This document shows, one piece after another, positions 27,401 to 41,300 of a DNA stretch of 64,000 nt (positions are counted from its first letter, which is position 1; every line of letters starts with the position of its first letter). The notes under the pieces are model-generated. The model was not told the DNA's origin. It made no database searches and worked only from the letters and a program-made list of their open reading frames with translations. Where the stretch lies: the NCBI GenBank assembly GCA_024305405.1, contig JAKNDB010000070.1:938001-1002000 (forward strand). The letters run 5' to 3'. The position numbers and the translations under genes are program-made. The stretch comes from Dirofilaria immitis (lineage: Eukaryota; Nematoda; Chromadorea; Rhabditida; Onchocercidae).

Positions 27401-29201
27401 AGTTTGATGACTTATTAGCAGATTTCGAATGATTTAATATGGTGTGCAGATCCTTTTTTGTTGAACTGTAGCAAAAATTGAGAAGTAATGGCGGATTTCG
27501 AAAAAGATGTGAAGTCAATTCGATTAATTTTTTTCAGTTCACACCATCTTTGTCAACTTCTGAAAATCCTGTGAGTGCAACACCAACGCGAAAACTGATT
27601 TCTCAATGGGAGGTAAGTTATTTCCAGCTCGAAACTTTCTTTTTGAAATTTCTCTGAAATGGTTTTATTTCCTTTTTCAATAATGAGGAATCTCTATAAC
27701 CTAGTAATCTGATATTCGTTTTTTTTTTTCAGTTTGATGGTCTTGGAATCTATTGAAAAACTGTTAGAAATGATTTTTATGATGAAATTTGATTGCAAAA
27801 TTACTTCTGAACTAAGTTTTACTTTTTAGAAGGATGGTGCAAACTTGGAAAAGATTCAGGCAGAATTGAATCGTCTTTCAAAGTGTTTAGCGAAAGTTTC
27901 CGGTGAAGATGAAGTCATTTGTTCACAGCTCATGAAAGCAAGTTAGCTTTTATTTCATTTTCTTTTATTGTGGCATTTGCTTTGATTTCCTGAAAAAAAT
28001 ATTAGGAAGTCTATTCTTTAACTTTAGGACTAATCAAATTTCAAATTTCTCGAACTTCGAATTTTCCAGAAGTTTCGTCGGAAGAAGAAGAGCGTTTGTT
28101 GCAAGAACATATGAGGCTGCTGACAGAAAAAGATGCAATTGTAAGACGAACAGAATATTTTAATATTCTGGAGCAGTTACGAGAGGTGGAAGATAAAATA
28201 ATAAAGTTGCAGCGTGAATTGGGATCTGCTTCTATTATTGACCGTAAGTTTATCGATGCTTATGTATTGGATGTAGTTTTTTAGATGTATTTTATATAAA
28301 TTTCATTGTTGCCTTTTTCGATATTTTAGCAGGGCTGCTAATATATGTCTCATCCCAAAAATTTCGCCGGTTTTCTTTGAGATGAAAGTTTATGCCTGAA
28401 TTTCCTTCATCATTAAATGAGATTGATTCTTTTAAATGATTTTACTCAAGAAATGGAATATTAGCAAAAGCGTTGATTCGATATACTTTATGGCCTACTT
28501 TTATTTGTAGAAGCTGATAAAACAGAAGACGATAAGCAGAGAATTGATAAAATGATGGATGATTTGGTTGCAACGGTGAATAAAAAGATCGACTATCACA
28601 AAAACTGATAACTCATGAAGCTGAGTAAGTTTTTTTCGCAGTTTTTTCCTATATAATTAATTTTATTAAATTTCGTATTTCGTCTTCAGATGGGAAGGTT
28701 TCATGTTTTAATGTTCAGTATATCCCAGTAGCTAGAAAAACTAAAACGTTGCACTTTGTGTTAGCTAGCTAAGTTGTGATAATTGTTTTATTTTGTGCAA
28801 TTTTAAATTTACTGCGGATTATTAGGAGATTTTCATGTTTGGTTTCGCATTTTCCAACTGTAGTAGTATCATTTAACAGCTTGTTTGGAGGTTCCTTTAT
28901 CTTATCGACGATTCTCTAAATTTTTAATAAATTATTGTTTATTATTCATAATCTGTCGATTATGATTTATCTTTATTACTTGACTGGTCTAATTGTTCTA
29001 TTTTGCTTGCATAAAATAATAGCATTTTTATTCTTCTAACTTTATAAATTATAAAATGAAAATAATTGCAGAGATGAAGAGATAGATGAAAGGGATCGAT
29101 TAACTCTAGAAGCAGCTGCAAATTTTTCACGTGGCTCTGAGCAACCATTATCAGCTTCCAAAAGGCTAATAACTTGGATTCGATCTGAAATTAGTAGCTG
29201 A
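18487..29201 (+). CDS. ehbp-1: EH-domain-binding protein 1 orthologue (EHBP-1), 21 exons
   Basis: Exons: 18487-18625, 18998-19241, 19544-19659, 19921-20024, 20383-20601, 21105-21189, 21523-21705, 21889-22050, 22178-22352, 22643-22714, 23081-23217, 23655-23855, 24557-24663, 25183-25257, 26750-26808, 27158-27306, 27538-27612, 27830-27941, 28070-28243, 28511-28624, 29072-29201. All phases agree, giving about 944 residues once three lost homopolymer bases are allowed for. Residues 1-167 form the NT-C2 domain (MTSVWRRIQ start; GLIVWP; DKEWTLLVEE). About 340-450 is a calponin-homology domain (DLLIWCQRVTKDYP; RSGLAFCAIIHCYRPDLI; HLENCRKAMDAATLIGVKK). Exon 11 carries an NPF motif followed by an acidic DSDSDSD run, the ligand of EH domains. 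The C-terminal 200 residues are the coiled-coil bMERB domain that binds Rab8/Rab10 GTPases. EHBP-1 links Rab10 and RME-1/EHD to actin in endocytic recycling. The start is the conserved MTSVW methionine. The intron after exon 4 uses a GC donor. Confidence 0.93.
20025..20382 (+). other. GC-AG intron in ehbp-1
   Basis: The exon ends AAAAG and the intron begins GCAAGT. Only this cut keeps the frame (Lys codon, then G joined to AT, giving Asp) into the next exon at 20383. GC donors with a strong flanking consensus are a known minor class. Confidence 0.8.
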
Positions 29202-29206
29202 ATAAA
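29201..29206 (+). terminator. Polyadenylation signal of ehbp-1
   Basis: AATAAA overlaps the last base of the TGA stop codon and is followed by a second near-copy (ATAAAA). This implies a very short 3' UTR, or a further signal downstream. Confidence 0.5.
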
Positions 29207-32200
29207 ATAAAAACAACGAATATTTAAAACTTCTGTATGCTTTTTGTTTTGTTTGTTTTGTTTCTACCGCATTTCTTTTTATGTGCTTTCATGATGAGCA
29301 ATTAATTCCATTGAGTTGCTTTTTGATGTATTAATTTCTTTGTGTAATTGGTGTTGTCGAAAATTGATTCACCATATCGGCAAATCGATCTATTTGTCAT
29401 TTTTCGGGAGATGATTTATTTTGAATTAGATTGTATTCAGTTTTAGTCACTATAGTTTACGTCAGTTTTTTCCGCTTGAGTACAACTCAAAATACGCCGA
29501 AACACAAATAACTGCTGCCAAAAAGATACAATTCAGGTTAGTTAAAGTCAGTTAGATATTGATATTAAATTTATGGAAATTCAGTAGAACTGTTGCTAGC
29601 TTATCCAGATATACATTGCAATGAATTAATTAATTAAATTTAAAAAGATTTTTTTGTTTAAATGCTAGGGAACAAGAATTTCGTGAAGTAAAGCAATTTA
29701 AGAATTTTTTCGATCATTTGAAAAAATGTTCTCACCAATTATTTCCCAATTTTTCCGACATGCTCACATTATCTTTTCATTATCATGAGTAAATTAGATT
29801 GATTACATCTTTTCGAAATCCAGAAGGTTTCAAATTATATTTCCTATTGCTACATTATTGTTATTAAATCCTAAATCATAATATTTCGATACATTTTCTT
29901 GGTTATATTTTTCGTTTTCTAGTTCTCTAGAAAAAGTGATAAATTTTAATCGAATATTTCTAAGACATAGAAATATTTTTTTGTTTTCCTCAAGGAAAGT
30001 TATTGTTTTCGAAATTATTTATATCTAAGTGATAACAAGGAATTTAGAGAACGAGAAAGATAATAAAGACAATGAGAGATTATCATATTAGATAATCTGT
30101 TGCAAATTTTCAACACACTTCAACTACTCTTTACTTACTCGATTTTGTTTTGTTTTCCGATTTATAATGCTACTCAACGTGGCACAATGTATAGAAAATG
30201 CAAAAGTTTGAAAGTACGTTGCTAACCGTCAAACCATTTCAGTCGCTTAATAGCTATCCTTTTTCTAAATTATCGATGATTACTCTTCATATACTTTTAA
30301 AAGTTTCCAAATTCGATTATTTTGAAATACTACAAATGATACTGATTATAAATTTCTTTTTCTTTGTGAAATCTTTCATTTATCTCTATCTGTGATCTCC
30401 ATAGTAATTTCTATATAAACGCTATATCGATAATCATGGCGATAGTTGCTGTTTGTTTAATTTAGTTAATTAATGTTTTGTGCACGACTGGTCGATTTGT
30501 GCGATCTCGCCAATATTCGTTCTTTTAAAGCTTTTTCTTTGCATTATCGAATTTTATTTATTGATTGATCTACATGGAAATGATTTTTAGATGCTATGAT
30601 GGCAGTTAAAATGATAAGGATAAAACATCGAAAAATAGCAAATTAATATTTTTTCATCTGAAATATTTTTAATTATTTATCATAGCCTAATCTGTACAAA
30701 TAAACATATTTTTTTTCTTGAAATTTACACGATTTTATAATTAAGATTTTTTTGAAATTTTAAGTGATATTTCAAAAACGATTCAAGTAAAATCATAAAA
30801 TATACAAAAGCAATAAATACTATGTTAGTCAAAAATTTTTCCCTATATCAATTCATTACTTAGCATGAAGATCTATTTTTTTCTGTTTATCTATATTTTT
30901 TATTGCTATTGTAGTAACTTTTAATTTTCTTTTTTTTTTTCAATCATTTAAATATGCATAGCTCATCTGTATATTATACATCTAGTCTTTTGTTGTAGCA
31001 CATTTCAAATTGTACATTTTTTTCGTTCTTCCTATTTCTTTTGCTTGTATTCTTGAAATAAACTATCTGTTAATAGCTATGAATACAGCAAAATGATTTG
31101 AACAATACTTTAATATCATATTTTCCATTTAATTCGATTCAAATGAACTTTCTTTAACTTGATATTATTTTAAATTATCTTATCACTTTTGATATCTAGG
31201 TAAAATAAAATTATGCTTATTTCTCAACATTCCTACCTATGCAAATTTATGTATAATTCATTATAGAATTTAGTTTAAACTGCAGAAAATACAAATTGAT
31301 TTCAAGTGAAACAATAAAATTTTATTGATAAGCTGCAATTTAAAGTCGTTGAATGTCTAAATTTACTTAGCTTATAATAAAATTGAAAGTAAAGGAAATT
31401 CGGGAAATATCAAATTGGTTGTAAAACTTCGCTTAATTCTTCTCGTATATATCTTTCTTTTTTTTTTTTCACTTTTATCTATGCATACCAAACATCCTTT
31501 GCTATATCGGCTATTAAATAATGAACTTTACAAATTTATCCATTAATTAATCTATTATTAATTAATGGATTAATTCGATTCATCGCTAACAACGCTATTT
31601 TATGAGCGTAATTAAATTTTCTTATGAATATCATTTGAAAATATTTCCTTCCCTTTACAACTTTCATAATTATAATATTCATATTGAATTTTATGGAAGA
31701 TATGTATTGTCATAAACACTTTGATGAAATTCATTGAAGTTTTATTCTTATCATAACGAGGAAATCAGAATTTACTTGAATTTGTTGTAAGATTAAAAAA
31801 AAAAAGCAATGGATCTATCGAGAAAATAGTAGAGATTTTAAATTGATCTCTCTATGATGATCGCATCATGCTAACAGCATAACTGAAGAATATATTTTGT
31901 AATAACTATAAAAATAAACTGGAAAGCATTTCTATTATTATCATTGGGATGAAGTTTCAAAGTATTAATCTAAAAACAAAAAATGAAAGGCAACGAAAAG
32001 AAGCCTGAAATGAATGCAGAATTATAAGATAAAAAATAAAATCGAAAAACTCTCAAATATGGAGAGATAAGAAGAAAATAAAAACATTCTAAAACAAATT
32101 AAATTAAGTTAATTAAATAAAATATTCTAAAATATATTTATATATATATATATATACATATAGATCGATTATATTTATATAAATAAATCTATTTAATATG

Positions 32201-35200
32201 TTTTAACAATGTTGAACTCACTGATGATGCTGATATAAAATGATTTTTACAATGCTTTATTTGATTATCACCTTATGCAAATTTTTTTGAAATGCTTCAT
32301 TTATTTAATTAATATACGCAATTAATATTTATTTAATTAAAATATTAAGCTTGCCTGTCTTTATTTCAACCTATGCTACATATATGATAACAATAATTTA
32401 TATAAGAATTCTATATTTCAAATTTTCATCGAATGAATTGAAATTTTGAAATTGACAATAGATTTGAATATTTTAATTATGATGTTTATTACATTTTACC
32501 AATCAGTAGATCAGAGCATTCCTTCGATCACTTATTTTCATGATGATAATATCATATTTTCGATTATCTGATAGCCTATCAAATCACTTTATCTTAATCA
32601 GTCTTAATTGATTAAATGAATTTGGAATGAATGCATATATATACCGAAACTTTCAGATATGAATAAGTAAAAATTGCTAGACAGCGTTGACAGTTTACAT
32701 ATCATACAAATTAAATTATACAATATCTGAGTCTGTTAGACGAGTGATAAAATTAAAATTAAATTAAATTAGGATGAAATGAAATGATTGCAAATATGAA
32801 AAATTGTATAATTAATTATTATCCATTTCGTTACGACGACAATGTCTTTCATTAATTTTATCATTCGTTTAAGATATTCAAATAAGGCATAATTTCTTGT
32901 ACTTATTTGTTAAGGCATCAATCTATTTTTTAATCATTCTTTCATTTGCGATCCATTTCAATTCAATTTTAGGTCGTCTTTTATAGACAATAATAATTGT
33001 TGTTTGATCTATTGCTTTAGCCTATGTTTTTTGTTCGTTCTTCCAAATGTGTTTATGGGAAAATTTTTTTGTGCTTCGGATAATGATGATGATGATGGCA
33101 TTCACTGCTCTTGCATGACGGGGGTGACATCGAAAATATTGATTCGGCTTTGCCATCCATCCATATATATACATACGTAGATGTATGTGTATATGTATGT
33201 GCATTTGTCTCTGAAGGATTACTAGTCAGAATAGGCCTTAGGATCGGCCGATCCTAAGGCCTTTTTGCTTAAAAAATAAAGCTTATAGGTTTTTCTTGCA
33301 TGTTGATCCATCCAACCAACATATCTTTCATTGTCTTTCATTGATATCATTTGCTCAATTCAGTTCTTTTCTCCTTTCGTTCCTTTCTGTAATTTCAAAA
33401 AAAAAAAAAAAAAAAAAATGAAAAGTTAGCACATGTTGGCATGGCAAAAGTAGTATAATCAAAACGGAGCAAAAAAGAGATAAAATGAAGGGAAAACGAA
33501 TTAAAATTTGAAATGTTATTTGATAAACTATTTTGGACGAATAAATGAATTGCTTCTTTTATGATAAAAAAATTTTGAAGATTTTTTATTAAAGTTTTAA
33601 TTTTTAATCTTAAACTTTTTTAATTTTCATTTTTAAATTATTTTTTCACATTTGCAAAAGTTAGTTAGTGTATAATGTCTTTTTTTTCTCCATTATTTGC
33701 ACAAAATTCATTTGTATGTTTGTTTATCTATCAACTAACAGTTAGAAGTTTTCAATTTAGAATTCATTTGATTCCTAAAAGAAAAGATTTCTCAAGGTTA
33801 AAGTTTTTCGAAGCTGAAGTTTTTTTTTTTTTTTCGAAGTAATCCAGTTTTTTATATCTTTAAATATTTACTTTTATATAGCATTTTTCAATCTATGCTT
33901 TGGTGTTAAATCTATGAGAGTTTTGATCAGTTGTATCATTCAGTGTCTTCTGAATCATTCTAGACAAGATGGGAAGATTCAATCGGTATCTTTTGGATTA
34001 CTTTAGATGAGATACGAAGCTACTAATCAGATTAGTCATTGTTTACTGAATCATTTCAAATAAGTTGGGAAGACTGGGCTAATTAAAATGCGTTATAAGG
34101 AAATCTAATCAACTTGGAGGCTAGTGATATTAGTCGGCCTAATCGAACTTGAAGCAGTTTGGCTTATTATTATTTGTATGATCACCTGCTTCAATCTCTT
34201 CCTGGCTTATTTCAAATTTCTAACATATATTTTGTCCTTTGTCACACCTATTTAATCTTATTAAATTAATTTTTATGACGTTTTTCTTTTTCTTTTAACC
34301 AAACAAAAATTTAAGCTGAGAATTGTCGTTTTTCTGATTAATTTCTTTGATATTTTGATCAATTAAAAATGCTTCATCTATGCTAACTATATGCTTAAAC
34401 AATGAAATATATTGCAGACAATTTAACAACTAAATAACTTATGTTATTTAGTTTATTAATTAACAAATCTAAAAATTTTTATTTACCATTTACATTTATT
34501 TATCAAACATTTATTTCGTCATTCTGCTTACACATTATGCAATTCAAACAAATTATCCGCATAACTTGCAATGCAAATAATTTTTACACAAAAGCATATT
34601 CTAATTTTACTTCATGTTTTCTTCACATTTTGCAATTTTAAATGACTCGTGAAATTACTGTAATTTAAAATTTAGAAAAAATTAATAACTTAAACTTCCC
34701 TTCATGACATTTACAATTAATGGATAAATATTTTTAAATTGTTGCAAATGATTTAATAATTGCTTAACTTTTTGCTATTTATATTAAACAATATTACAAG
34801 AGTTTTTAATTTAATTTCTGTTTTATGATTATTATATCTGTGTAATATAATCAAATTATATGCCAATCATTTCAAATAAAGCAAATAGAAAAAGTGAATT
34901 ATTTGAAACAAAGGACAATAAGTTAGAGGAAATGATTTCAAGACAATTACATTCTGATTTATAATTGCGTCATGTACGAAATTACGTTTGGCATCGTCGA
35001 ATTCAACATATTATTCTGTCATACTTTGATATTCTTTCAACTAATGATAGGAATTGTTAATAATTATTGATTTTTCTTTTGATTACTGATTATGTATATT
35101 TAAATTCATATAACTCATTTTAATTATCGAATCCTTTAAAAATTATAATTATGGCATGAAGAAAAATTATTAAAGTATGTTTATTGAAAAGTATCAAATA

Positions 35201-35315
35201 TATTTCAAATATTCAAACATTATTATGTACAGATATTCATGTATATCAAATTGGATCGAATTGATGATTATAGCTTGAGAATGATAACAATGATAATAGA
35301 GCAGTTCTTATCTTT
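29207..35315. other. Intergenic region between ehbp-1 and rgef-1
   Basis: About 6 kb of AT-rich DNA. Small frames such as 30198-30395 plus and 34441-34641 plus lack motifs. A degenerate direct duplication of about 110 bp lies at 33,930-34,080. The AT-rich inverted repeat around 31,537-31,567 has a perfect 13-bp stem (TCCATTAATTAAT). A GC-rich perfect palindrome at 33233-33262 has its own entry. No RNA gene was recognised. Confidence 0.4.
33233..33262. repeat. Perfect 30-bp palindrome followed by a T run
   Basis: The left half AGGCCTTAGGATCGG (33233-33247) is followed directly by its exact reverse complement (33248-33262), with no spacer. The final T begins a TTTTT run, so on the plus strand it resembles a strong intrinsic-terminator hairpin. 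It is strikingly GC-rich compared with the surrounding DNA. Confidence 0.95.
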
Positions 35316-38300
35316 ATGGCATCATTCACAGTAAGCTATGATACACCTCTTACCGTACCTCAACTCATCCAAATTTGTATCAAGTTTTTGGTTAGTTCAT
35401 TTTTTTCTTATGAATGAAATTTCCATCTTTATGTGATAATAGAATTAAGGTATTATTTTATGATAATTTAAGGATGCAAATTCTTCATCAAAAACTGAAT
35501 GTAATAGCATGATAGTTCAATATATTAAAATAATGATAATAATAATTCAATCTTGCTGATGGAATTAAACGATAAATGATCAGTCGATGAATTGTTGACA
35601 ATTAAATTATTATATTTATTTGTTACCTAATAGTAATTGAAAATAATACTGCAAAAAAAAAATTTCATATTCTATGGTAGTTTCAACTTTAGATAACGAA
35701 GACGATGTAGGACGAGATTCTTTTCCATGGGCATTATTTCACGTTCATGAATGGTTTATTGATAGTTCTGAGCTAATGGCACATTTCATATCAATTTTTC
35801 TCGTATGCTACTTTTTTTTTCCTTTCAATTTCATCAAATTTTAAGTCAAATTTTTGTACAATCATTTCTTGTGAAATGGCTTCCTATTTCCGCTTTTTAT
35901 TCTTCCTTCTTTCCGTTCCTAATTTTCGACATTTAATATTCAATTTCAAACATATAATTTTAAAATTATGTTATTATCAGCTATTAATTTTTGTACAATT
36001 CATTAGATAGTTAAACTGAAATTTTTGATTTTGACAAGTAAAGTAAAAGGTAGAAAATTTATCGAATATGCATGTTTTTTTTTTATTTTATTATCGAATT
36101 AAAGTGAAGGATTAATACGAATTTAATCGTTGAGCTAAATTGATCAATATCGTCTAGCATACGATGTTTGAATTGTTAATTGATTACTTAACTGGCTTAC
36201 GATAAATTGCAATTGATAATTTTGCTGTGATGGAATTTGAAAGTTTCTCTTTTCTTTATTAAAAGCATACTAAAATGGATATAAAATGTCTGTCTGGAAA
36301 TGTTTGAATTGATTTACTTTTCAATTTGAACTTTATTCAACCTAATATTTAAATATTTAAATTGAAAAAGAAAGAGGTATAATTAAATATTATGAAATTC
36401 ATTATTACACTCTAACTAATTTCAGTCTAGTAAATTCAGTTCATCATCTCTTTCGAAAATGCTAAGCTTTCTTTTTTTTTTTTTGTCAATTCATTTAAAA
36501 GATTATTTTTATAATTCGAAAAATTTACTGGAAATAGGAAAATTTTATATATCTAAAATGTTCATACGAATAAGTTTCTTTAATTAGCAAAATAAATCGA
36601 AAGAAAAGTATAAGTGAAAAGGAAAAGAAATTTCATCCTCAATTGCATTTAGATAATAAATTGAAATTTTAATGAGCTAAAATATTTTGTTGGATGCATA
36701 AATGCATGCATGATTGCAGCAACGATTATCAAATACTGCAAATGAAATAGAAAAGTTGAGATTCGCTGAAATTATTACTAAATGGTGAAGTAAAAAGTAG
36801 TAATGATAATTTATGGATAAATTTTACAAATTTCTTTGATAATCTCAAACCGATCTGGATACATTGTTTGAATAGCTCTATTTAGGATGCTGTAAACGAT
36901 AGTGGAACTCATTTGTGGATATGTCGAGCAGTAGGATACTGGATTCGAATATGCCCAACACATTTTGATGCATCTTTATGTAAGCTTGTGGAAAGTCTTA
37001 AATTATTAGCTGTATCAAGAAATGTCCCCAATTCTGCTACACTTCTTGACCTCTCATCATTGTAAGTTTGTTGGCTTATTTCTCACAAAAGCTATCGATA
37101 TGATTTGATATGAAGAAAATCAATTTTAAACTCTTATTTTTAAGCTGAATAATTCCTCTTATTTATTAGATTAAACGAGGCTTATTTCAAATGAATAAAA
37201 ATAATAGTTCTTAAATGATAAAAATTTCCCTATTTTTATGAAATTTCAAACGAAGTACCGCTTTTTGTAAGCATTGCAATTAAGTTCCTTGTTCCATTTT
37301 AAATTTAAATATCGTTGATTCAAAATTTTCTTTTAAAAATTTTGATGAAGCTGCTTCTGATGTATCTGAACATGCATTTTTTTTTAATTTTGATTCCATT
37401 CCATCTTTCTTATAAATTTTTTCAAAAATAAACATTGCTTTAATTACTTATTATTTATTGTCTAAAATGTTCCATGAAATTACAGCAATAATTATAATGT
37501 ATATGTATATAATTTAAATGAAACTAATGGGAAGTGAATCTTTTGGAATATATAATTCTCTTGTTTGTGGTTTCAATTGCAATTATCTGTCCTTGCATGA
37601 TTATGAATCTTTTGAAGATACTAATTGATTTCAGGCCTTCGTATACATGGCTTCGAAATATCTCCGTTAGAAGTCCTGTCAATCGCCAATGTTCGTTATC
37701 ATTTGATCAGTGGAATCCTGAAGAAATCGCCATATCATTGAGTCATATCGATTATAAAGCTTTATTCAGGATACCAGTAAGTGATTTACAAGAAATAAAT
37801 TCTCATTTCATCACTAAAATCCAATAGGAAGTATAAGAAATTGAACGAAATTAGAATAGGAATTATAATACACATACATATATATATATAATTAATAATA
37901 AATGGAACTAATGGAAGATTCAGTTTCGATTATTTATTTTCGCAAAACTTTGAAACTTTTTTTTTTCGAATACAAATTGATTTCAGGCCTTCGTATTTAC
38001 AGCAACGAAATGTCTCCAATAGAAGCTTTTCAGAAAATTTCGTCTTAAAAATTATCTTCTCAGTAATCAGTAGAATAGATGGCAGTTTTTAAAGTTTGAT
38101 AATTTTTATGTTTTAGATTAGTGAATTGAAGCAATACTGTAGAGACGGCAATCTTTCAAATACACCTATCTTAGAGAGATCTATTTCAATTTTTAATGTA
38201 AGTTTTATAGTTTATTCAGGTTATTAGAATTTGGCAAATGCTATGATGCTAAAATGATTCTTATTAATACTTATTATTATTTCGATAAGTATAAAATTTC

Positions 38301-41300
38301 TCAATAAATTTAATTTAAGTTGTAGAATTAAAGTATGATAAGAATTGTTAATAACTGGATTTAATAATTTTGAGTTTGGCGTTGATATCTATCTGTATTG
38401 AAACGAATAAGCAAGAAATATTGAAATAAGGAAGAAATCTGGATTTCATAAAAATATCCTAATCTTCATAATACCTAATGATGGTTTAATCTTCTAATTG
38501 AAAGGCTTTTCAAAGCAATCATTAAAAGTTCAGAGTTTATCAAACTGGATACAATGTATGATTTTGAATAAAGGAACGCCTGCAGAACGTGCCGAAATGA
38601 TTGCCAAATTCACTCGTGTAGCAAAGGTTTATCATTATTATTGCTAAATCACTTCCACATATCATTTAGTTTCCGGTTATTAAAATTAAAAAGCAACGAT
38701 ATTCCTAACTATTTCAACATTTCCCACTTATTTACCGATCGATTTCGCCATCATCCCTCATTCTTCATTATTTTTCCCATCTCACATTTCCGTTTATATT
38801 TTCCTTGTAGCTCCATGATTATCAATAAAAATTATATAATAAAATTATTTTACAAATAAATCGAAATTGTTTATAAATAGAAAAATATAAACATAGAATA
38901 AAAGAAGAAAAATTTGAATCCCATTTATAAAATTATTATTTTATCATCAAAAATTTATCATACATTTCTAAATATTAGTATACTAAAGAGCCAAGAATTT
39001 TAATATTTACTTTTTCTCTAATCTTTTATGGCTTAATTTGTATATTATTTATTGTTTTTTATTGATTACAGTGCCTCAGACGAATGAATAATTTTAATAC
39101 ATTAATGGCTGTCGTTGGTGGCTTAACACATAGTAACATTGCTCGATTATCAAAAACATCATCTGCTTTATCACATGAATTGAGAAAAGTTTGTTTTTTT
39201 ATCATTTTATGAATTTATCATATCTAACATATTGGACAAATGAATTATGTTGTTTGTTTATTTGTATATTTTCTATTTACTTTTTTTTTTTTAATATAAA
39301 TACTTTTTAGTAGTCGAAAACTATAATAATTAATTTGTCGATTTTTATTACGTAGGGCAAAAAAACTTAAGCAAGCATCTTTAACATTTGGATTGATTGA
39401 ATTAATTAATTAATTAATTAACCAATATGATAAAAAGGCGTCGAAATTTGAATTAAATTAATAAATTAGTTAATGATATTCATTCATTTTATAATTCTAA
39501 TTTACGATAGAATTCGGTAAGGTAAATTTTATCAAATTCTTTATTTAATTTTGTCTTTAATAAGTTATTTAGAAATTATTGTCATTCTTTTCAAAAATCA
39601 ATTTTTTATCATAATGATATATGATATTTTATTATTAATGCAAATTCATCATCAGCAGCTGAAAATCTTTTTCTTCTACATTTATAGTTTTAAATCATAA
39701 AATTAAAATTTTAACAATTGCTATCATAGTTCTGTAAATAATTTATTATAGTTTTTAGTAGATATTTTTCATATAAATTATATTTTTTATATGCTATTTT
39801 AATGATATAAAAAATTTCGAATTAGAAATGGCTTTTTCATTTATAATAATTATTGCAATATTGATTTTATTTTATTGTTGATAATCATATTTATGATCAT
39901 ACTATGGTGATGGTCTTCCAGGAACTTAATCATTTCACACAACTTCTCTCGTCAACCTCAAACTTTGCTTGTTATCGTAAAGCATTGAATGAAAGTTCGG
40001 GATCTTTCTGCATTCCAATCATGTAAGTTTTCACACTCTCTTCTTTAATATTTAAATTATTAAAAGAGGTAGACATTTTTATTCTTGCGTCCATAATATT
40101 AAATTTAGTATATTACATTACAGTATCTTAAAATATTGAACTGATTAATCATACCGTTTAAATAATACAATTTGTTATTGATTTTGTCCGATAAATTTCA
40201 ATTATTATTAATAAAAAAAAATCATGTAAACTATCTATCATTTTCCAAGTATTTCTTCAAATCATATTACAAATATAAGCTGAGTATTACGTTAATCCGA
40301 AATTTACCATTGTTTGTTTAATTCATCTGTTTGGTCTATTGGTCAGTTGTTGGTCAACTTAGGATTAAATATTTAAAGGAAAAAGGCTTTTTTTTTTTTG
40401 TTAATTTAAAAATGTAATAATATATCGCATAATGCGCTAAATTTCGAAACGCTTTATCTTCTGAAACTAATTTCTTAAACATTTTAGATCAAAACTGTTG
40501 GGAGATCAAAATATAATCTTCTTTATAAATAGCTTAACTACATAATACTATCATTAAAATTCAGTTTTCTAACAATTATTATTCATAGTAGATAATCATT
40601 TTCAGGGGTGTTCATTTGAAAGATCTGATAAGTTTGTTAACAAAAATCAAGAATCAGAACATTATCTTATTTCATGTCGAAAAATTCCATATTTAGCTGT
40701 TCATTTATCATATTTTGTCAATGTTAATCGTACTCCTCACAATTTCCCGATGCTAACACTGATCTCATTGATACGCTCAAGTTATGATAACATTTTTCTG
40801 CTATATTTTTTTAAAATTCAATTCCAATTTTTCGAAATTTTTGATTTGAAAATTTGAAGATACAGATTCTTCAGGAATTGAATTCTGTATGTTTCTTTTA
40901 CATTTCAGCAAATTTTTTCTTTTTGTAACAGAAATTTTTCCTGCAAATATATTGTATTAAATCAATTTTCGAACTTACTATGATTAAATTCTTTATTTTG
41001 CTCTCTTTTTAAATAATGAAATTGCTTACAGGTTTCATTGGATATCAGGTATAATGAAGATGATATTTATCGCCTTTCTTTAGAACATGAACCTCGTACG
41101 ATTCTCAGCGTAAGTTTAGAAATTGATAGTATCAGTGTAAAAAAGTAAAAAATGAACAAAGAATGGAATAGATTAATTAGATATAAATACTACTTAAGAA
41201 GGAAGTCATAAATAAAAAAAATTACTGACTTATTTCAATTATCATGAGGGAAGATTCGATAAATTGAACTGCTTCTTATATATTATATATGAAATAGTAA

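Noticed and set aside
40606..40780. rgef-1 as a pseudogene because of frameshifts in exon 9
   Set aside because: Breaks fall at homopolymers, the protein resumes with conserved residues on each side, and the same error type occurs in ehbp-1.
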